NCBI GenBank assembly: GCA_034766995.1
Contig: CM068315.1
Coordinates: forward strand, 43,660,318-43,724,317
Source of the DNA: Acanthacorydalis orientalis
Lineage: Eukaryota > Arthropoda > Insecta > Megaloptera > Corydalidae
Length of the DNA stretch: 64,000 nucleotides
Direction: 5' to 3'
Both the position numbers and the translations under genes were made by a program. Under the pieces are notes generated by a model. That model did not search any database. It had not been told where the DNA came from and saw only the letters and a list, made by a program, of their open reading frames with translations. Shown here piece by piece: positions 51,501 through 63,372 of the stretch. Position 1 is the first letter of the stretch. Each line of letters opens with the position of its first letter.

Positions 51501-53054
51501 AATATAATCCTGAAGAAGAACCAGAAACATGGGAAAATGATGGTGTTTGGCCTGAACCTCCAGATATGGAAACACCAGAGAGTCCTCCGGGTTATGAAAA
51601 AGAAGGTTTATTGGATCCTATAGAGTATCATGATGTCTCTTCAAATAATCATCCACTTCTAACATCTCAAGATGTTGATCATCGAATATTGTTACCACCA
51701 CCTCATCTCCCACCCCATTTGGCTGATATTAAAGGTAATTTTTTTTAATGTATTTGAATTTAATATTTTGAAATCCCAATACTATATTTATACTCAGGTC
51801 CTGATACAGATCACAGAACCGGACGGTCTGGATCCAAAGATATCGATCATAGAAATTTGATAAGTTTAACAGGATCTCCAAGGCGTGAAAAAAGTCCACC
51901 AAGTTTAATCCCACCACCTCCTTTACCTCCAAATTTATGGTCAAATCAAACAGATCAGGTAATATTGTGTATTTTGTGCTTGATCATAAATTTAATTTTG
52001 TATATTTGTTTTCATTTTGTTTTAGGATTATAGAAATATTCATACAAACGTAGCACCTCCTCGAATAAAAGATCCTGAATTTCAACGATCATCAATAAAT
52101 TCGATGGTAAACTTGGCACAGCTAGCTTCAGATCCACCACCTCCTCCGCCGCCAGTTTTAACATCTCCCATATCCAAACTTAATAATAAAATATTAACAC
52201 CAAGAAAATCATCGGATAGTCAACAAAATCGTGATAATGTTGAAAGTATCGATATGGACTTAAGTGATGATGAATCAATTTTCACTAGTATCAAACAGAT
52301 CCCTTTGAAAGATGATCTTGTTCATATAAATAACAACAAAAATAATGTATTAAATAGAATACCTGACATGACAGATAGGATAAAAGATAATGTACTATTA
52401 TCAAATAATAAACGTCAGAATTTTGGAACTTCTCCAATAGAAGAAAAGCAGAAAAAGACTAATAAAAATCAAACCATCAGCACTGTTGTTGGTTCATCAC
52501 AGATAGTAGAAAAGTTAGAACCTCCTCCTATGCCACCTTTAGCAGACGCCCAAGATGATGATATAACAGCGAATAATCTTCTCGAAAATATTGAGTCTCA
52601 ACTTAACGAGGAAAATTTCTTGCAGAATTTAGCACAAGAAAACGAGGTTAATTCAAACAACACACCTTATCCGACTCCGCCTAATCCAGAAGCTAATTCT
52701 ATCAGTGAGCGAAGATGGTACAACACTGAATGGAATGAACGATTTCCACAGAATTTCCAAAATATTCCACCAGAATTTCAGGCTCGACCAGAATTTACTG
52801 GTCCATTAAATTTTCTCCGACCGCCAGTGTTTCCAGGTACGCCAGAATTCCCTGGACCGCCAGATTTTCATCGAGTAAGAAGAGGGATGAGGGGGATTGG
52901 TGGGTTTCATGATTTTATGAATAGAGGTCGTGGGGGGGTTCCTCCCCCTAGAGGACAAATTCGACCTGATATGTGGGTTAATAGAGGCGTTAATCGTGGT
53001 TTTCCAAGAATGCGTGCCAGTTTTCGTGGCCGGGGTATGCGAGGACGTTTTTAA
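48522..53054 (+). CDS. RPRD2: RPRD2-like protein: CTD-interacting domain, coiled coil, proline-rich and RG-rich tail
   Basis: Eleven exons join in phase to 972 codons: 48522-48684, 48766-48892, 48957-49104, 49162-49297, 49377-49552, 49662-49958, 50205-50370, 50821-51012, 51411-51734, 51798-51958, 52026-53054. All introns are GT-AG and 57-450 bp. Residues about 5-140 form a CTD-interacting domain ('FEKRLSTLKDSQESINSLS', 'WCLENRQHH', 'LTLFYLANDVIQYSKRK', 'RILRIFKIWEQRGIY'), which in this family binds the phosphorylated C-terminal domain of RNA polymerase II. Residues about 160-275 form the RPRD coiled coil ('VTNALNTEIKARKHLLNLLT', 'SFGSRVKNLKKRLDEML'), used for dimerisation. Next comes a family-typical 'SPDVNAPSPGPDSDIELPGD' block, long proline-rich disordered sequence ('PPPPLPP', 'PPPMPPF') and a C-terminal RG-rich tail ('GRGG', 'FRGRGMRGRF'). 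The long tail points to RPRD2 rather than RPRD1. The start is the first ATG of the domain frame. Expected role: nuclear modulation of polymerase II phosphorylation and transcription. The exon structure is read by eye and not supported by transcripts. Confidence 0.93.
51068..51138. repeat. (GT)n/(CA)n/(TA)n microsatellite in an RPRD2-like intron
   Basis: GT, TA and CA runs alternate within the intron between exons 8 and 9. The GT and CA blocks are complementary and could fold back. Confidence 0.9.
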
Positions 53055-53792
53055 AAAAATACTTCTTTTTTGTTGTGATAATGTGATTTATAGGATTTTG
53101 TATAAAAAGATAAACTTTGGTTTAAAGATACAAACAGGCGTTTTTGTAAATAATATTTTATGAATCATTAGATTTATAAATATGAAATCATGTAAAGTGA
53201 TTACAAAGTTGATTTTAAACAAAGATCTAAATTAGGAAAAATTTGAAGTGATTTGAATGATTATTACTGAAAGCACATATTTTGTATTTTCCTCAATATG
53301 TTTTTTTGTTAAAACGATTTTCAATTATTTTGTTTCGCTATGACTATAATAGATTTTAAATTTTGCAGCTTTTAACCAACTATAGTCAAAGGTAATATCA
53401 ATAAGAAAATGCCATTTAATATCGTTAAGTTAATGTGTATTGCATATTTGTTGAAAGAAAACTACATGCATTTTATTTCTTAAGTATATAATTAATTAAT
53501 GGAGGATTTTGTTTCTTTTAATACATTTTCTTTTGTTAGTTTCATTGAATGAAAAAAAATGTATAACACTAAATAAACTATTGTAGCATGTAAACATAAG
53601 ATTAAAGAAATGTATAATATAGAAAGAACAAATTGTTTATGTAATGTTTCTCTTGATTTTAAAGATAAATAACAAATTATTTATATGAAAGTATAACATT
53701 TGAACAATGTTTACAAGGTATTTCTTCATGTTGCATCTAATAAATATAACATGACATTTGAATATTTCTTTTAATTTGCCTTAAGTAATAAA
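53055..53792 (+). other. Probable 3' untranslated region of the RPRD2-like gene
   Basis: AT-rich sequence after the stop contains AATAAA at 53572-53577, 53739-53744 and 53787-53792. Which one is used cannot be told from sequence. Further AATAAA-like sites occur near 54108. Confidence 0.5.
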
Positions 53793-54377
53793 TTTGTATC
53801 ATATAGATGTGAAATGTACTATTTACTTTCATTTTTTTTTACAAAATCATTTTTAAATACATTTTATCATTAAATTTCATGTATTTATTCTTAAAATGTT
53901 TTTCCAGAAAAAATGATTCCATTATTTTTTCTCTTTTCGGTCTCAAAAAATAATAAATACTTGGTTCCTAATTTCATTCATTTTTTAGCATTGTAAGAAG
54001 AATGTGTAAATCATGAAAGAAGAATTGTACAGTGTAAACATTTTATTGATTCAAAATTAAATATTCTTGTTAAAACATGTCATGCTATATTTATTTAGTG
54101 CTTTTAAAAAATAAAGCTTTTTTATCGAAATATATTAAATTCAACTCATGTCTCAACATATCAAATCATGTTCATTCAATTTTGTAAATCTAATTTTAAG
54201 AAAATGTAAAAGAACAAAACGTTAACAGAAAGTCATTGGCGCCATTTTTCAAAACAATCGACGGTGCAGCGTGTTGATAAGTTAATTCTCTATCGTATTT
54301 TAATTAAAAAAATGTTCAACTAGTATATTATTTTAATGTTTTGCACGATATATGCATGAAATAGATAAAGTGGCATT

Positions 54378-54383
54378 TTTATT
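54378..54383 (-). terminator. Candidate poly(A) signal of the small membrane-protein gene
   Basis: AATAAA on the minus strand, 165 bases beyond the stop codon at 54548. Confidence 0.45.
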
Positions 54384-54547
54384 CAATGTTTTTATGTAAA
54401 TTATGTAATTTGTTTTTTTTAATACATCATTTTGTAACGAAATTTTACTATTTCAGGTAATGGTGGCGACATCTAGTATGCGATTGATTCAACTATATAC
54501 TACATAAGTACTATAAGATAAGTAGTTGATACAGTCCACAAAAATCA

Positions 54548-55196
54548 TTAAAAATCTTCTGTACTACTTCTTTTCAGAGACTGAACATATTTTATGTAAT
54601 CATCATAATTGTCAAGCTCCGATAACGTTTTTTTACAGTCAAGTTCACTATCTGAACCATGTACTGCCAGTGTACTATCCGTTTTTGAAGAATCTTGTTT
54701 GATTTCTTGTTCAAATCCGCATACATTTCTATTAATTTCGTCATCTTGATAGAGTTTCTGTATCGGTATTTCCTGAAAAGTTTGCATTTCAGCAGCCTGT
54801 AATTCCTTATGTAACGAAGTTTCGGATGCCTTTTGCTTAAATGCTTTATTCCAGATAGACGTTAGAGATATTGTTTTCTCAATGCTTGAACATGGTTTCC
54901 TGTTCATGTATGTCAAGTTTGTATTTTGAACTAAATTATCGTTTTTTTCAATTCCATTCGGCATCGCTGCATTCAAAGAGATTGGATTGTTCTGTTTTAT
55001 CGAGTATTTTTCATGTAAAATATTCGTATCTAATTTTGGCATTTTTAAACGTTGTTCAATAAACGGCCTTTCTAGTAATTGCGATAAACATTCTTGAACA
55101 AAAATATTGTTTAATTCTGACGTTCTGTGTACATTAACGTTACTTTCATCATTTTCTGTCGGCGCACTCAATCTTCTATCTACTCGAAACAAAAAA

Positions 55197-55236
<40 letters not shown>

Positions 55237-55428
55237 TTATATAATACCTGATTGAAAATATTCACCGATCCAAGAAAAATATTGAAGGTAAATATTATCT
55301 CGATTATATAAACAATAACTGATAAGGCTTAAGACTGTTATTGATATACCAATTAATAATAGTTTTGCTGTATACAACAATGCAGAGGTAATAATACGAA
55401 ATCCAATTGCTTTTAAATGTGAAATCAT
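54548..55428 (-). CDS. Uncharacterised membrane-anchored protein, two exons
   Basis: Exon 1 (55428-55248) starts at ATG 'MISHLKAIGFRIITS' and encodes one hydrophobic segment (residues about 15-41, 'LLLIGISITVLSLISYCLY'), ending '..WIGEYFQS' at donor TCAG|GTATTA. Exon 2 (about 55182-54548) continues in phase as '(V)DRRLSAPTENDE' and runs 210 codons to the stop. The acceptor is TTTCGAG at 55183, or GAGTAG giving a start at 55179; both keep the frame. The mature reading is about 271 residues: a short N-terminus, one transmembrane helix or signal anchor, then a polar, acidic, probably disordered tail ending 'YIKYVQSLKRSSTEDF'. The short intron contains a (TA)n array. The long frame and clean phase support a real gene; I do not recognise a family. 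It is convergent with the RPRD2-like gene. Confidence 0.7.
55202..55235. repeat. (TA)n microsatellite inside the small gene's intron
   Basis: It occupies about half of the roughly 65-bp intron, so allele length would change intron size markedly. Confidence 0.9.
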
Positions 55429-55657
55429 AACAATTTTTAAAATTACAAATAATTTTGACACTCCTTCGAAATTAATTTCTTTTGAAAAAAAGCATCGTAA
55501 AAACAATAATAAAACAATATGTTGCTAGGATGTTTTTTTTATAAAAAGGAAGTTAAAATACTTAGTATTTTAATTTGCCCCCTCAAGTACATAATGTGGT
55601 CTTTTTTGATATTCAATATTCAAATAAAATGTATATATAATAATTTTACATACATGA

Positions 55658-55660
<3 letters not shown>

Positions 55661-55700
<40 letters not shown>
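55661..55700. repeat. (TA)n microsatellite
   Basis: A pure TA array. Confidence 0.95.
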
Positions 55701-55701
<1 letters not shown>

Positions 55702-55733
55702 GGAGCGTGTGTATAATAATGTATTTATAAAGA

Positions 55734-55734
<1 letters not shown>

Positions 55735-55813
<79 letters not shown>
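55735..55813. repeat. (TA)n microsatellite
   Basis: A TA array with CATA and CACA interruptions. Confidence 0.95.
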
Positions 55814-55815
<2 letters not shown>

Positions 55816-56193
55816 TGTTATTTTTTAAACGCTCTTTTCATGTTAAAATTATAACTCGATTTTTTACCCAATTAAATATAAATACCGAAACTTATGGGCT
55901 TCCGTCTCAAGGACACTTTAAATTAAGAATATTCTTAGCTGTGTATTTTTATGAGATGAGTTTTTTTAGCAGAAAAAATAGGATTAAAGATTATAGTGAT
56001 GCCTACACGATAATAGCAATATTGTCATTATGAAAAACTTTCAGTCGTAAAGTAATTTTTATCTTTAACACAGAAAATATTACATAAATCATTTTATTAA
56101 TATTACCCAGTCAATTGAATGAATTAACTTGTCAATTTCATTATTATAATATATAGTTCGTTATCTATTAATAGGACATATTTTTTAGTAAGG

Positions 56194-56195
<2 letters not shown>

Positions 56196-56270
<75 letters not shown>
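56196..56270. repeat. (TA)n microsatellite
   Basis: A pure TA array of about 70 bp. Confidence 0.95.
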
Positions 56271-56272
<2 letters not shown>

Positions 56273-57698
56273 ATATACACACTTTTTATTATAATATTTA
56301 TGATAGAATTTGAGGAAAATTTTTAAATTGTCAGAGTATCTAGTTTATCTGAAAAATATTTTTTTTTTACTCTAAACATAAATATAAAATTATCGGTGTT
56401 TATTTAAAAAAAAAAACGCTTATTTCCTGCTAGAGTAGTTTCATAAAATTGTATATTATAGAAATATGCGAATAATTATTAGTACTAAATACATTACTCA
56501 TTGTCAGGAAAGTTCATGTATCGTATTCGTTTCTATCTATTTTCGGAAAAGTTCGCTTAACATCGTATATTTAAAGAGATCGATCAATTGTTTTTTATTT
56601 TTCATTAATATTAAAAGAAATGATTATTTTATTTGCCTTTTTTATAAATAAATGTTAATATAAAAATATTTTTTTAAAAAAAAATGTGAAAATATAATTG
56701 CATATGCACTCCAGCTCAAGATCGGCACAAAATAAAACTCCGCTTCATTACAACAGTTACTTTTGATATTAAATTTTGATTATATAATATGGTTTTAATG
56801 ATTTTTTTATCTTAACGGATATAAAACTTAATAAAAATTAAATTCATGGAGTTTTCTTAGAATTTTCTTTCGATATTGGCATGAATTATTTTATTTAATC
56901 TTTGGAAGTGCATTTTTTTTAAGAATAATTAAAATCACGATTAATAACGTTATGTATAAAATTGAAAAATTATTGCAAATTTTAGAAACTTACTAATAAA
57001 ATGCGACTATGAAAATTAATCTAGAAATAAGAGAATGAATTAAAAATAATAGCGAGGAATGTATAAAAGGATTAAATTGCAATAAAAGATAAATACTTTA
57101 CAGTCATATTTTGTAGAGATGCTACATGGTTTTCGGACAAGTAATATCACTATATTATGTTATTTGTAAATAATTTTTACATTTCTAAAAGTCATGTACG
57201 TTTCGTATAATATTCTTTTGGTGAACGAATTTTTTTTTAAATTTTAACGTTACATTTTTTTTTAATTTTGATTTTTTGTTATTGCTTTAAGTTCTGTGTA
57301 CCTGTTCGCGATTATCTGTACAAATCTAAAAAGCCATATACTAGTTTGTTTCTTCTACAATCTGCTTCGACTTTATTCATCTTCAGGTAGATTTCGAACT
57401 CAGTTTAAAATCTATTTGAAAGTTAGTTGATCAGATTTTAGAGTAATCAATACATAAAAAATGTGTTCATAATACTCAGCTGTTCACTAAACACGAAGTT
57501 TATCTTTTCGAACATTTACTGTATTTACTTTAATAGAAAAGTATTTTTGAAACAAAAACGAATTTAAATAGATCTATTTTACTACGGTTTTGCATTCAAA
57601 ATAAATTTTATGTACATTTTTCGAAAATGATTGTAGTTAAAAGAATGTTAATTATTATAATATATATTTTTCAACTATGTAATGAAAGGATGTATAAT

Positions 57699-57721
57699 TT
57701 ATATATATATATATATATATA
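57699..57721. repeat. (TA)n microsatellite
   Basis: A short TA array. Confidence 0.9.
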
Positions 57722-59273
57722 ATTAACTATTTGAAACAGAAAACATTTTTTAAAAATTATTTTATCCAAAAAATCAATTCAAAATATAAAAAAAAATAAT
57801 TTTACAAAAATAAATAATATGTTATTCTGACTTTTAATGAAAAACGATAGTTTATTTAGCAAAAATATTCTACCTTACGAGAAGGTCTACGTGTTTTTCT
57901 AGAAAAAAATATTGATTTCTCGTTAAAGAACCGTCGTATCTTTTTTCCTAACAAATGATAAGTGTAAGAAATTAAGTTTAAATCCTAAATCGAGCTGTTC
58001 CTAAAGAATAAAATATCTTTTTTTCGTGAAACATGTTCTTTTTAAATTTTCTTATTTATTTTGATTGACGAGGATGATCTTTTATATTTACAAATAAAAA
58101 TACTTTAAGTAAATTTGCTATTGACTGATTCTAATAGTAGTGGAAATATCTAATATATTTAGTAATAATTATTATTAGAATTTTAGTTATATATTTTAAA
58201 ATTAATTTTAAACGTATCATTTTCTAAATTTTATATTAATTTGTAGTAACTACAGATTTGTATTCTAAAAACGTTTACAATGTTCGAAAACATTTTCAAC
58301 ACTGCATATAAAATCAATTATTTATACAAATCTATTCACGCAAACTCATTAAACCAAATTAGGCTATTAAGCTTTAAATATTCGAAATGAATAGTTTTTT
58401 ATACATTTTTCTAATATATATATATAAGCATTTTTCAAGTAGATTATATAAATTTTAAATTGAATTATAAATAGTAATCATGTCAGTGTTGATAAATTTG
58501 TTTAACATATTTTTCTATTTTTTTTAAAAAAATAAACCTTGTTTAAGGGGAAGTTAGTACGATATGTTAACAATATTATTTTCATATATTTATGTATGTT
58601 TTTTACAAAACTGTTAATTCAGCGTGTCTTGAATTTTAAAGATATATTAATGAATATATGTTACACAAACTCCACCTCATTTACAATTTTGACACGTACA
58701 CTTTTTTAGGAAAACATTTTTTTTTGTAATTTATTCAAGTATATTTTTATGTAGGTTTTCAGCATATACGTATTTTTTATCAGACATTAATTAACTAATT
58801 ATGTAAATTCAGGTTTGGGTTGAGTAAAATAGTATGTTGTATATTTTTAGATAAAATTGTGTGTTTGGGAAAGAGGAACATATGTTTTAAAAACTCACAA
58901 TTCTGAAAAAATTTGATTTACAGTTTAAATGTGTTTAGTAGTGAATAACAATGGAAATAAAAAAAGTCAAAAAAGGAATGCTCAAAGTTCTTTCAAATTA
59001 GTTTCAGTCGTAAAAAGAAATTCATTGAGGGTATTCAACATAGTCAAATATACGTGTGTATAATATGATGTTTGTACTTCTTGCAGATGCAGTAAAATAT
59101 ATAGTATTTGTTATTATGTGCTTGTATGGTTTTGTTCTTCAAGTCTTATTTTTTATTAATTATTACAATGTGCATGTATTGTGATATTCATAACGATGAA
59201 CATTAATATTATGTAATTTGTGTATTGTTCAACTACACAGCGTTTATTGATAAGCACCTGTGTAAATTGCGTT

Positions 59274-59591
59274 CATGCAACAACCAATCAGGGACATATA
59301 AAATGGTATGTTATGTAGATGATTCAATTTAGGCTTCCACATGAAAGTATTAAAAAAAATCATAAAAATTAAAAAAGTCATGTTACTTTTTCTTTAGTAT
59401 TTTAGTTCAATTCAATACTAAAATATAATTGAATTGTTACTAATATAAATAAAAATAACATGATTTTTTTTATTTTTTACTATTCTTTTTTATACTTTTA
59501 TGTGGAAGCCTAAATTGAATCACCTAAATTTACTTTTTCGCTTATGTGTAGTGGTGTGCTTCGATTCTTGTCACTGATTGGTTGTTGCATG
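59274..59591. mobile_element. Outer inverted-repeat element enclosing a foldback MITE
   Basis: 59274-59296 (CATGCAACAACCAATCAG then GGACA) and 59569-59591 are inverted copies with one mismatch over 23 bases. Between them sits the foldback MITE at 59320-59522. This suggests one element inserted into another, or two short arms of a larger palindromic element. Confidence 0.6.
59320..59522. mobile_element. Foldback MITE, copy 1
   Basis: A 203-bp element with inverted ends TGATTCAATTTAGGCTTCCA that stay complementary far into the interior, so nearly the whole unit can fold into one hairpin. A second copy lies at 63145-63340. Confidence 0.8.
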
Positions 59592-59596
59592 TATTA

Positions 59597-59841
59597 GGGC
59601 TGGTTTACATTAGGAGAGTAAGCTGTAGAGTATACTAGCCTACTTTTTGTCTAGACCTGTACTGTGGTGGGAGAAGAGGATAGTAGAGTGTGCTATTCCG
59701 AATGTCCTATCCATTCTGCTCGCTACTAGCTTTAGTACCTTACTTTTACTATTCGAAAGTAAGTTTACATTATGCTAGTAACGGAATATTACTCATTCTA
59801 CCACCGTACTCTACCGGTTACTATCCTAATGCAAACCAGGC
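59597..59841. mobile_element. Harbinger-like MITE
   Basis: A 245-bp element. The left end is GGGCTGGTTTACATTAGG and the right end read inward GCCTGGTTTGCATTAGG. ATTA lies immediately outside both ends (59593-59596 and 59842-59845), matching the short TWA-type target preference of PIF/Harbinger (established knowledge). It is GC-richer than its flanks and non-coding. Confidence 0.7.
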
Positions 59842-61358
59842 ATTAGATGTAAAAATTAATTCGGCGCCTTTACATTAATTCAACCATAACTCTGTTTTAA
59901 ATTAAAATATTTTTTTGTCGTTTTGGAATTTTGTAGTGCCAACCTTAACATTTAAAAACACTATATATCTTGGGCAAACAGTTGACATAAACTCACAAAA
60001 TAGCAGTGAACACGGTGGCGTCTGAAAAACAGTATGTTAGGCATTGCATACTTTTCGCATTCCAGTTGAAAAAAATGGTGTCGAAGCCATGGGAATAATT
60101 TGATTAGTTTGTGGGGATGATGTTAAGATGCATAAAGTATGTAAAAATGCTAAAATAGTAAAAGTGGTCTGAAAATTGATTACGACTTCATTGATTTAAA
60201 GCTGCTATCTTTTTTCGACAAGGTATTCGTCAGTTACCCGACATGTAGAGAAAAGTTATATAAAATAATGGGGGATATTTGGAATATCGAAATGTATTCC
60301 ATTTTTCTATAAACTTATTTAATGTGAAAAAGCATCGAATTAATTTTTACACTTAGTACAAATATCACTTTACTCGGGTACTTAGCAATAAACATTGTAT
60401 AGTTGTACAATGTATAAATTATACAATGTTAATATCGATTTTTAGTGAAAACAATTTAAAAATAGAGCAATAATCGATGATAAATTAGAATCAAAGAACA
60501 AAACTACACAAGTGCGTAATGTAAAAATCATTATCACATGTTACTAAATATATTTGCTTAAAGTACGAAAGTCGTAGACTGTACACACATACCAATTCGC
60601 AATTTCAAAAATTTTTTCCCACTAACTTCTTCTTAAATATAAATATAATTATTTATTAATAAAGTATATCTCATTAATGTCATCTGATCTAACATAAATT
60701 AATGATAATATCTATTATTTGTACATTGTATATATCATTTCAGATGAATACTTTTCTATATTAGGCTTTCATTTAAAGTCCATATGATTACAAAATAAAA
60801 TGTTCATTATTTACAAGTCATATATAAAAAAATCATACTACAAAGAATGATTATATATTTTACTAAAAAATTTATCACGAGTTAACAATTTTTCATATAA
60901 ATGAAATGTTATTCGAAAAATATATTTATTTAGTCATTGTAATGCGATATTTTATTAGATTCAAGAGAAGAAAATATTTTTAAAGATTTAAATGTATTTT
61001 TATGTATATATGTATATAAACTATTATTTATGGAAGATCTGTAAAAAATGTAAAAATAATGCATTATAATAATTTTTGTAGAACTGAAATGTAAATATTT
61101 TTTGTACAGAATATTTCTGAAAATAATCTTTAGTTTTTTTTAACACTTTTTATTTAATGTACAACATGTGTGCGTGTATTTTTGATTGGTTTGTATGGAT
61201 GAATAAGTATAAAGTTTTTAACAAGTTATAGAATTAAAAAAATATATTGTGAGAGGTAAAATATTCATTTACGAATTTATCATATAAACATATTTAGTTG
61301 TGGTTAGATTGTTAGAATTATTGCCTTAGTTTTAATAGTAAATTACTTTCACTTTATA

Positions 61359-61795
61359 TTAAGTCAATAGGAAAATAATTACGGTTTTTGTTTTCTGAAT
61401 TCTGAGCTTAATTTTTTTCAATGAAAACGTCATTTCATCGTGTTCATGTTCATATCATTTTAAAGTATATTTTTCGTCTGTATTTTGGTAACATCGACTT
61501 TGGTTTTAGTAATAATTTTACTTCAAATTGAGCTATTGAATTAAAGATGAAAAAGACACTGATAAGGGCAACGAGAGCTTTAAAGATAAAGAACGTCGCG
61601 GGTGTCCTTCAGTTCACAATGACCAACTGAAAGTGTTAGTTGAATCAGAACCACGTACAATTCGAGAGCTTACGCAAAAGTTAGGCCTTAGTCGTTTAAC
61701 AGTCGTTCAGTTCTGGACCACTTAAAATCATGTAAATTAAAAAATATATATGAATTTGGAAGTCATAAACTGCAATTATTTTTCTGCCTATCTTA
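61359..61795 (+). mobile_element. Internally deleted mariner (copy 3)
   Basis: A 437-bp relative of 1214-1764. The left TIR is TTAAGTCAATAGGAAAATAA after TA, and the right TIR is decayed (GCAATTATTTTTCTGCCTAT). It keeps a start region (61546, 'MKKTLIRATRALK'), 'RRGCPSVHNDQLK'-like sequence and a 'TIRELTQKLGLS'-like HTH, then jumps to the 3' end at the same place as the other two copies. It has lost an additional segment of the first HTH. Confidence 0.82.
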
Positions 61796-61799
61796 TGTA

Positions 61800-61906
<107 letters not shown>

Positions 61907-63080
61907 CGGGAGGCTCTTTCGTAACTTACAACAAGATTTTCTTTAGAATGAAAAAATGTTCTAAATTTACACTTGGCCGAATATTTTTCTGGGACTGGGG
62001 TTGTATTGAATATTACAAATTAATTTTCTGCACACTCCACAGGTCACATTTTTTTACCCAAAATGTTAATTAAATAATTCATGATTATTTTTTTCGTATG
62101 CATTTTAGTTGAAGATTCCATCATCTTCAGAGTGATAAGGTATAAGAGACTCTGAAAAAAAAGACTTTTCCATACTTTATCGTTCTGAGATGATGGCATG
62201 TATGTCAACTACATACATACAAGTAATTTTCAAAAATGATCAATATTTATTGTACATCTTTGATCAGAAAAAAATGTATGATTTGTGGGCTGAGTGAAAA
62301 GTGAATTAGTGATATTTACAATGGTCCCATTATCTGAGTAAAGTTAATAATACGACTAATCAAAATTTGAATACATCTGGATAAAGAGATTCTATATCTA
62401 AATCTCATTTTAAAAAGTTTCTGGTTTACACGTTTGTTGTTCTTAATATCGATTTAGTATTTTTCCAATATTTGGAAAATAATAAAAAATTGATACAAAC
62501 CCTAATTTTTTCACTTCAGTTCGTTAATAATTAATTATTTTTTCTTCTAACAACATTTATTAAAATATTGTTAGAAAAATAAGTTACTAATTAAATGATT
62601 CAATAGTTAATTGAATTTTAATGTTTCTATGAATTAACATGTTGATTTATAAAAATGATGAAACATTTGTTAATCAATACTGCCATTTCTGAATACCATC
62701 TTTTTATTTCATATGCACAGGTACGAATACTCATCTGTAGCCTTAGTTATTTTTTTTATGAAAGAATTTTATACTGTCAGGATTTTTTTTAAATTCTTAT
62801 TGAATATTAGCACCGTCTTACCAATGTTTTTATGTGCATTATCAGACAAACAATATTAATATTCATGGAATTCAGTGTTTTGGTTTCACGCGTGTTCCCG
62901 AAAGCAATATTGCACACCGAATGAATACTGATTGGAAGATCAGATTTCCACTATTGCTAAACTGAAAATGCATGTATTTTAACAATGCATTTTATGATAT
63001 TCGTGTTATAAATTTATATATCCAGCATTCAAAATCTAACACTATTGTCAACAAAATATAATAAAGCAGTTACATGCAAT

Positions 63081-63084
<4 letters not shown>

Positions 63085-63141
<57 letters not shown>
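63085..63141. repeat. (TA)n microsatellite
   Basis: A pure TA array directly beside the left end of the foldback MITE copy 2. Confidence 0.95.
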
Positions 63142-63142
<1 letters not shown>

Positions 63143-63144
63143 CA

Positions 63145-63340
63145 AGATTCAATTTAGGCTTCCACATAAAAGTATTAGAAAAAATCTCAAAAATTAAAAT
63201 CATATTATTTTTTATTTAGTATTTTAGTTCAGTTCAATACCAAAATACAATTGAATTAAAATACTAAATAAAAAATAACCTGAATTTTTTAATTTTTGTG
63301 ATTTTTCTAATATTTACATGTGGAAGCCTAAATTAAACCA
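63145..63340. mobile_element. Foldback MITE, copy 2
   Basis: A 196-bp copy of 59320-59522. The ends are GATTCAATTTAGGCTTCCAC on the left and GGTTTAATTTAGGCTTCCAC on the right (read inward). The interior arms, including TTATTTAGTATTTTA, are inverted complements around a central 'AATTGAATT'-like region. Confidence 0.8.
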
Positions 63341-63352
63341 TTCTATATAAAT

Positions 63353-63372
63353 GTATATATATATATATATAC
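63353..63372. repeat. (TA)n microsatellite
   Basis: A short TA array just right of the foldback MITE. Confidence 0.85.
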
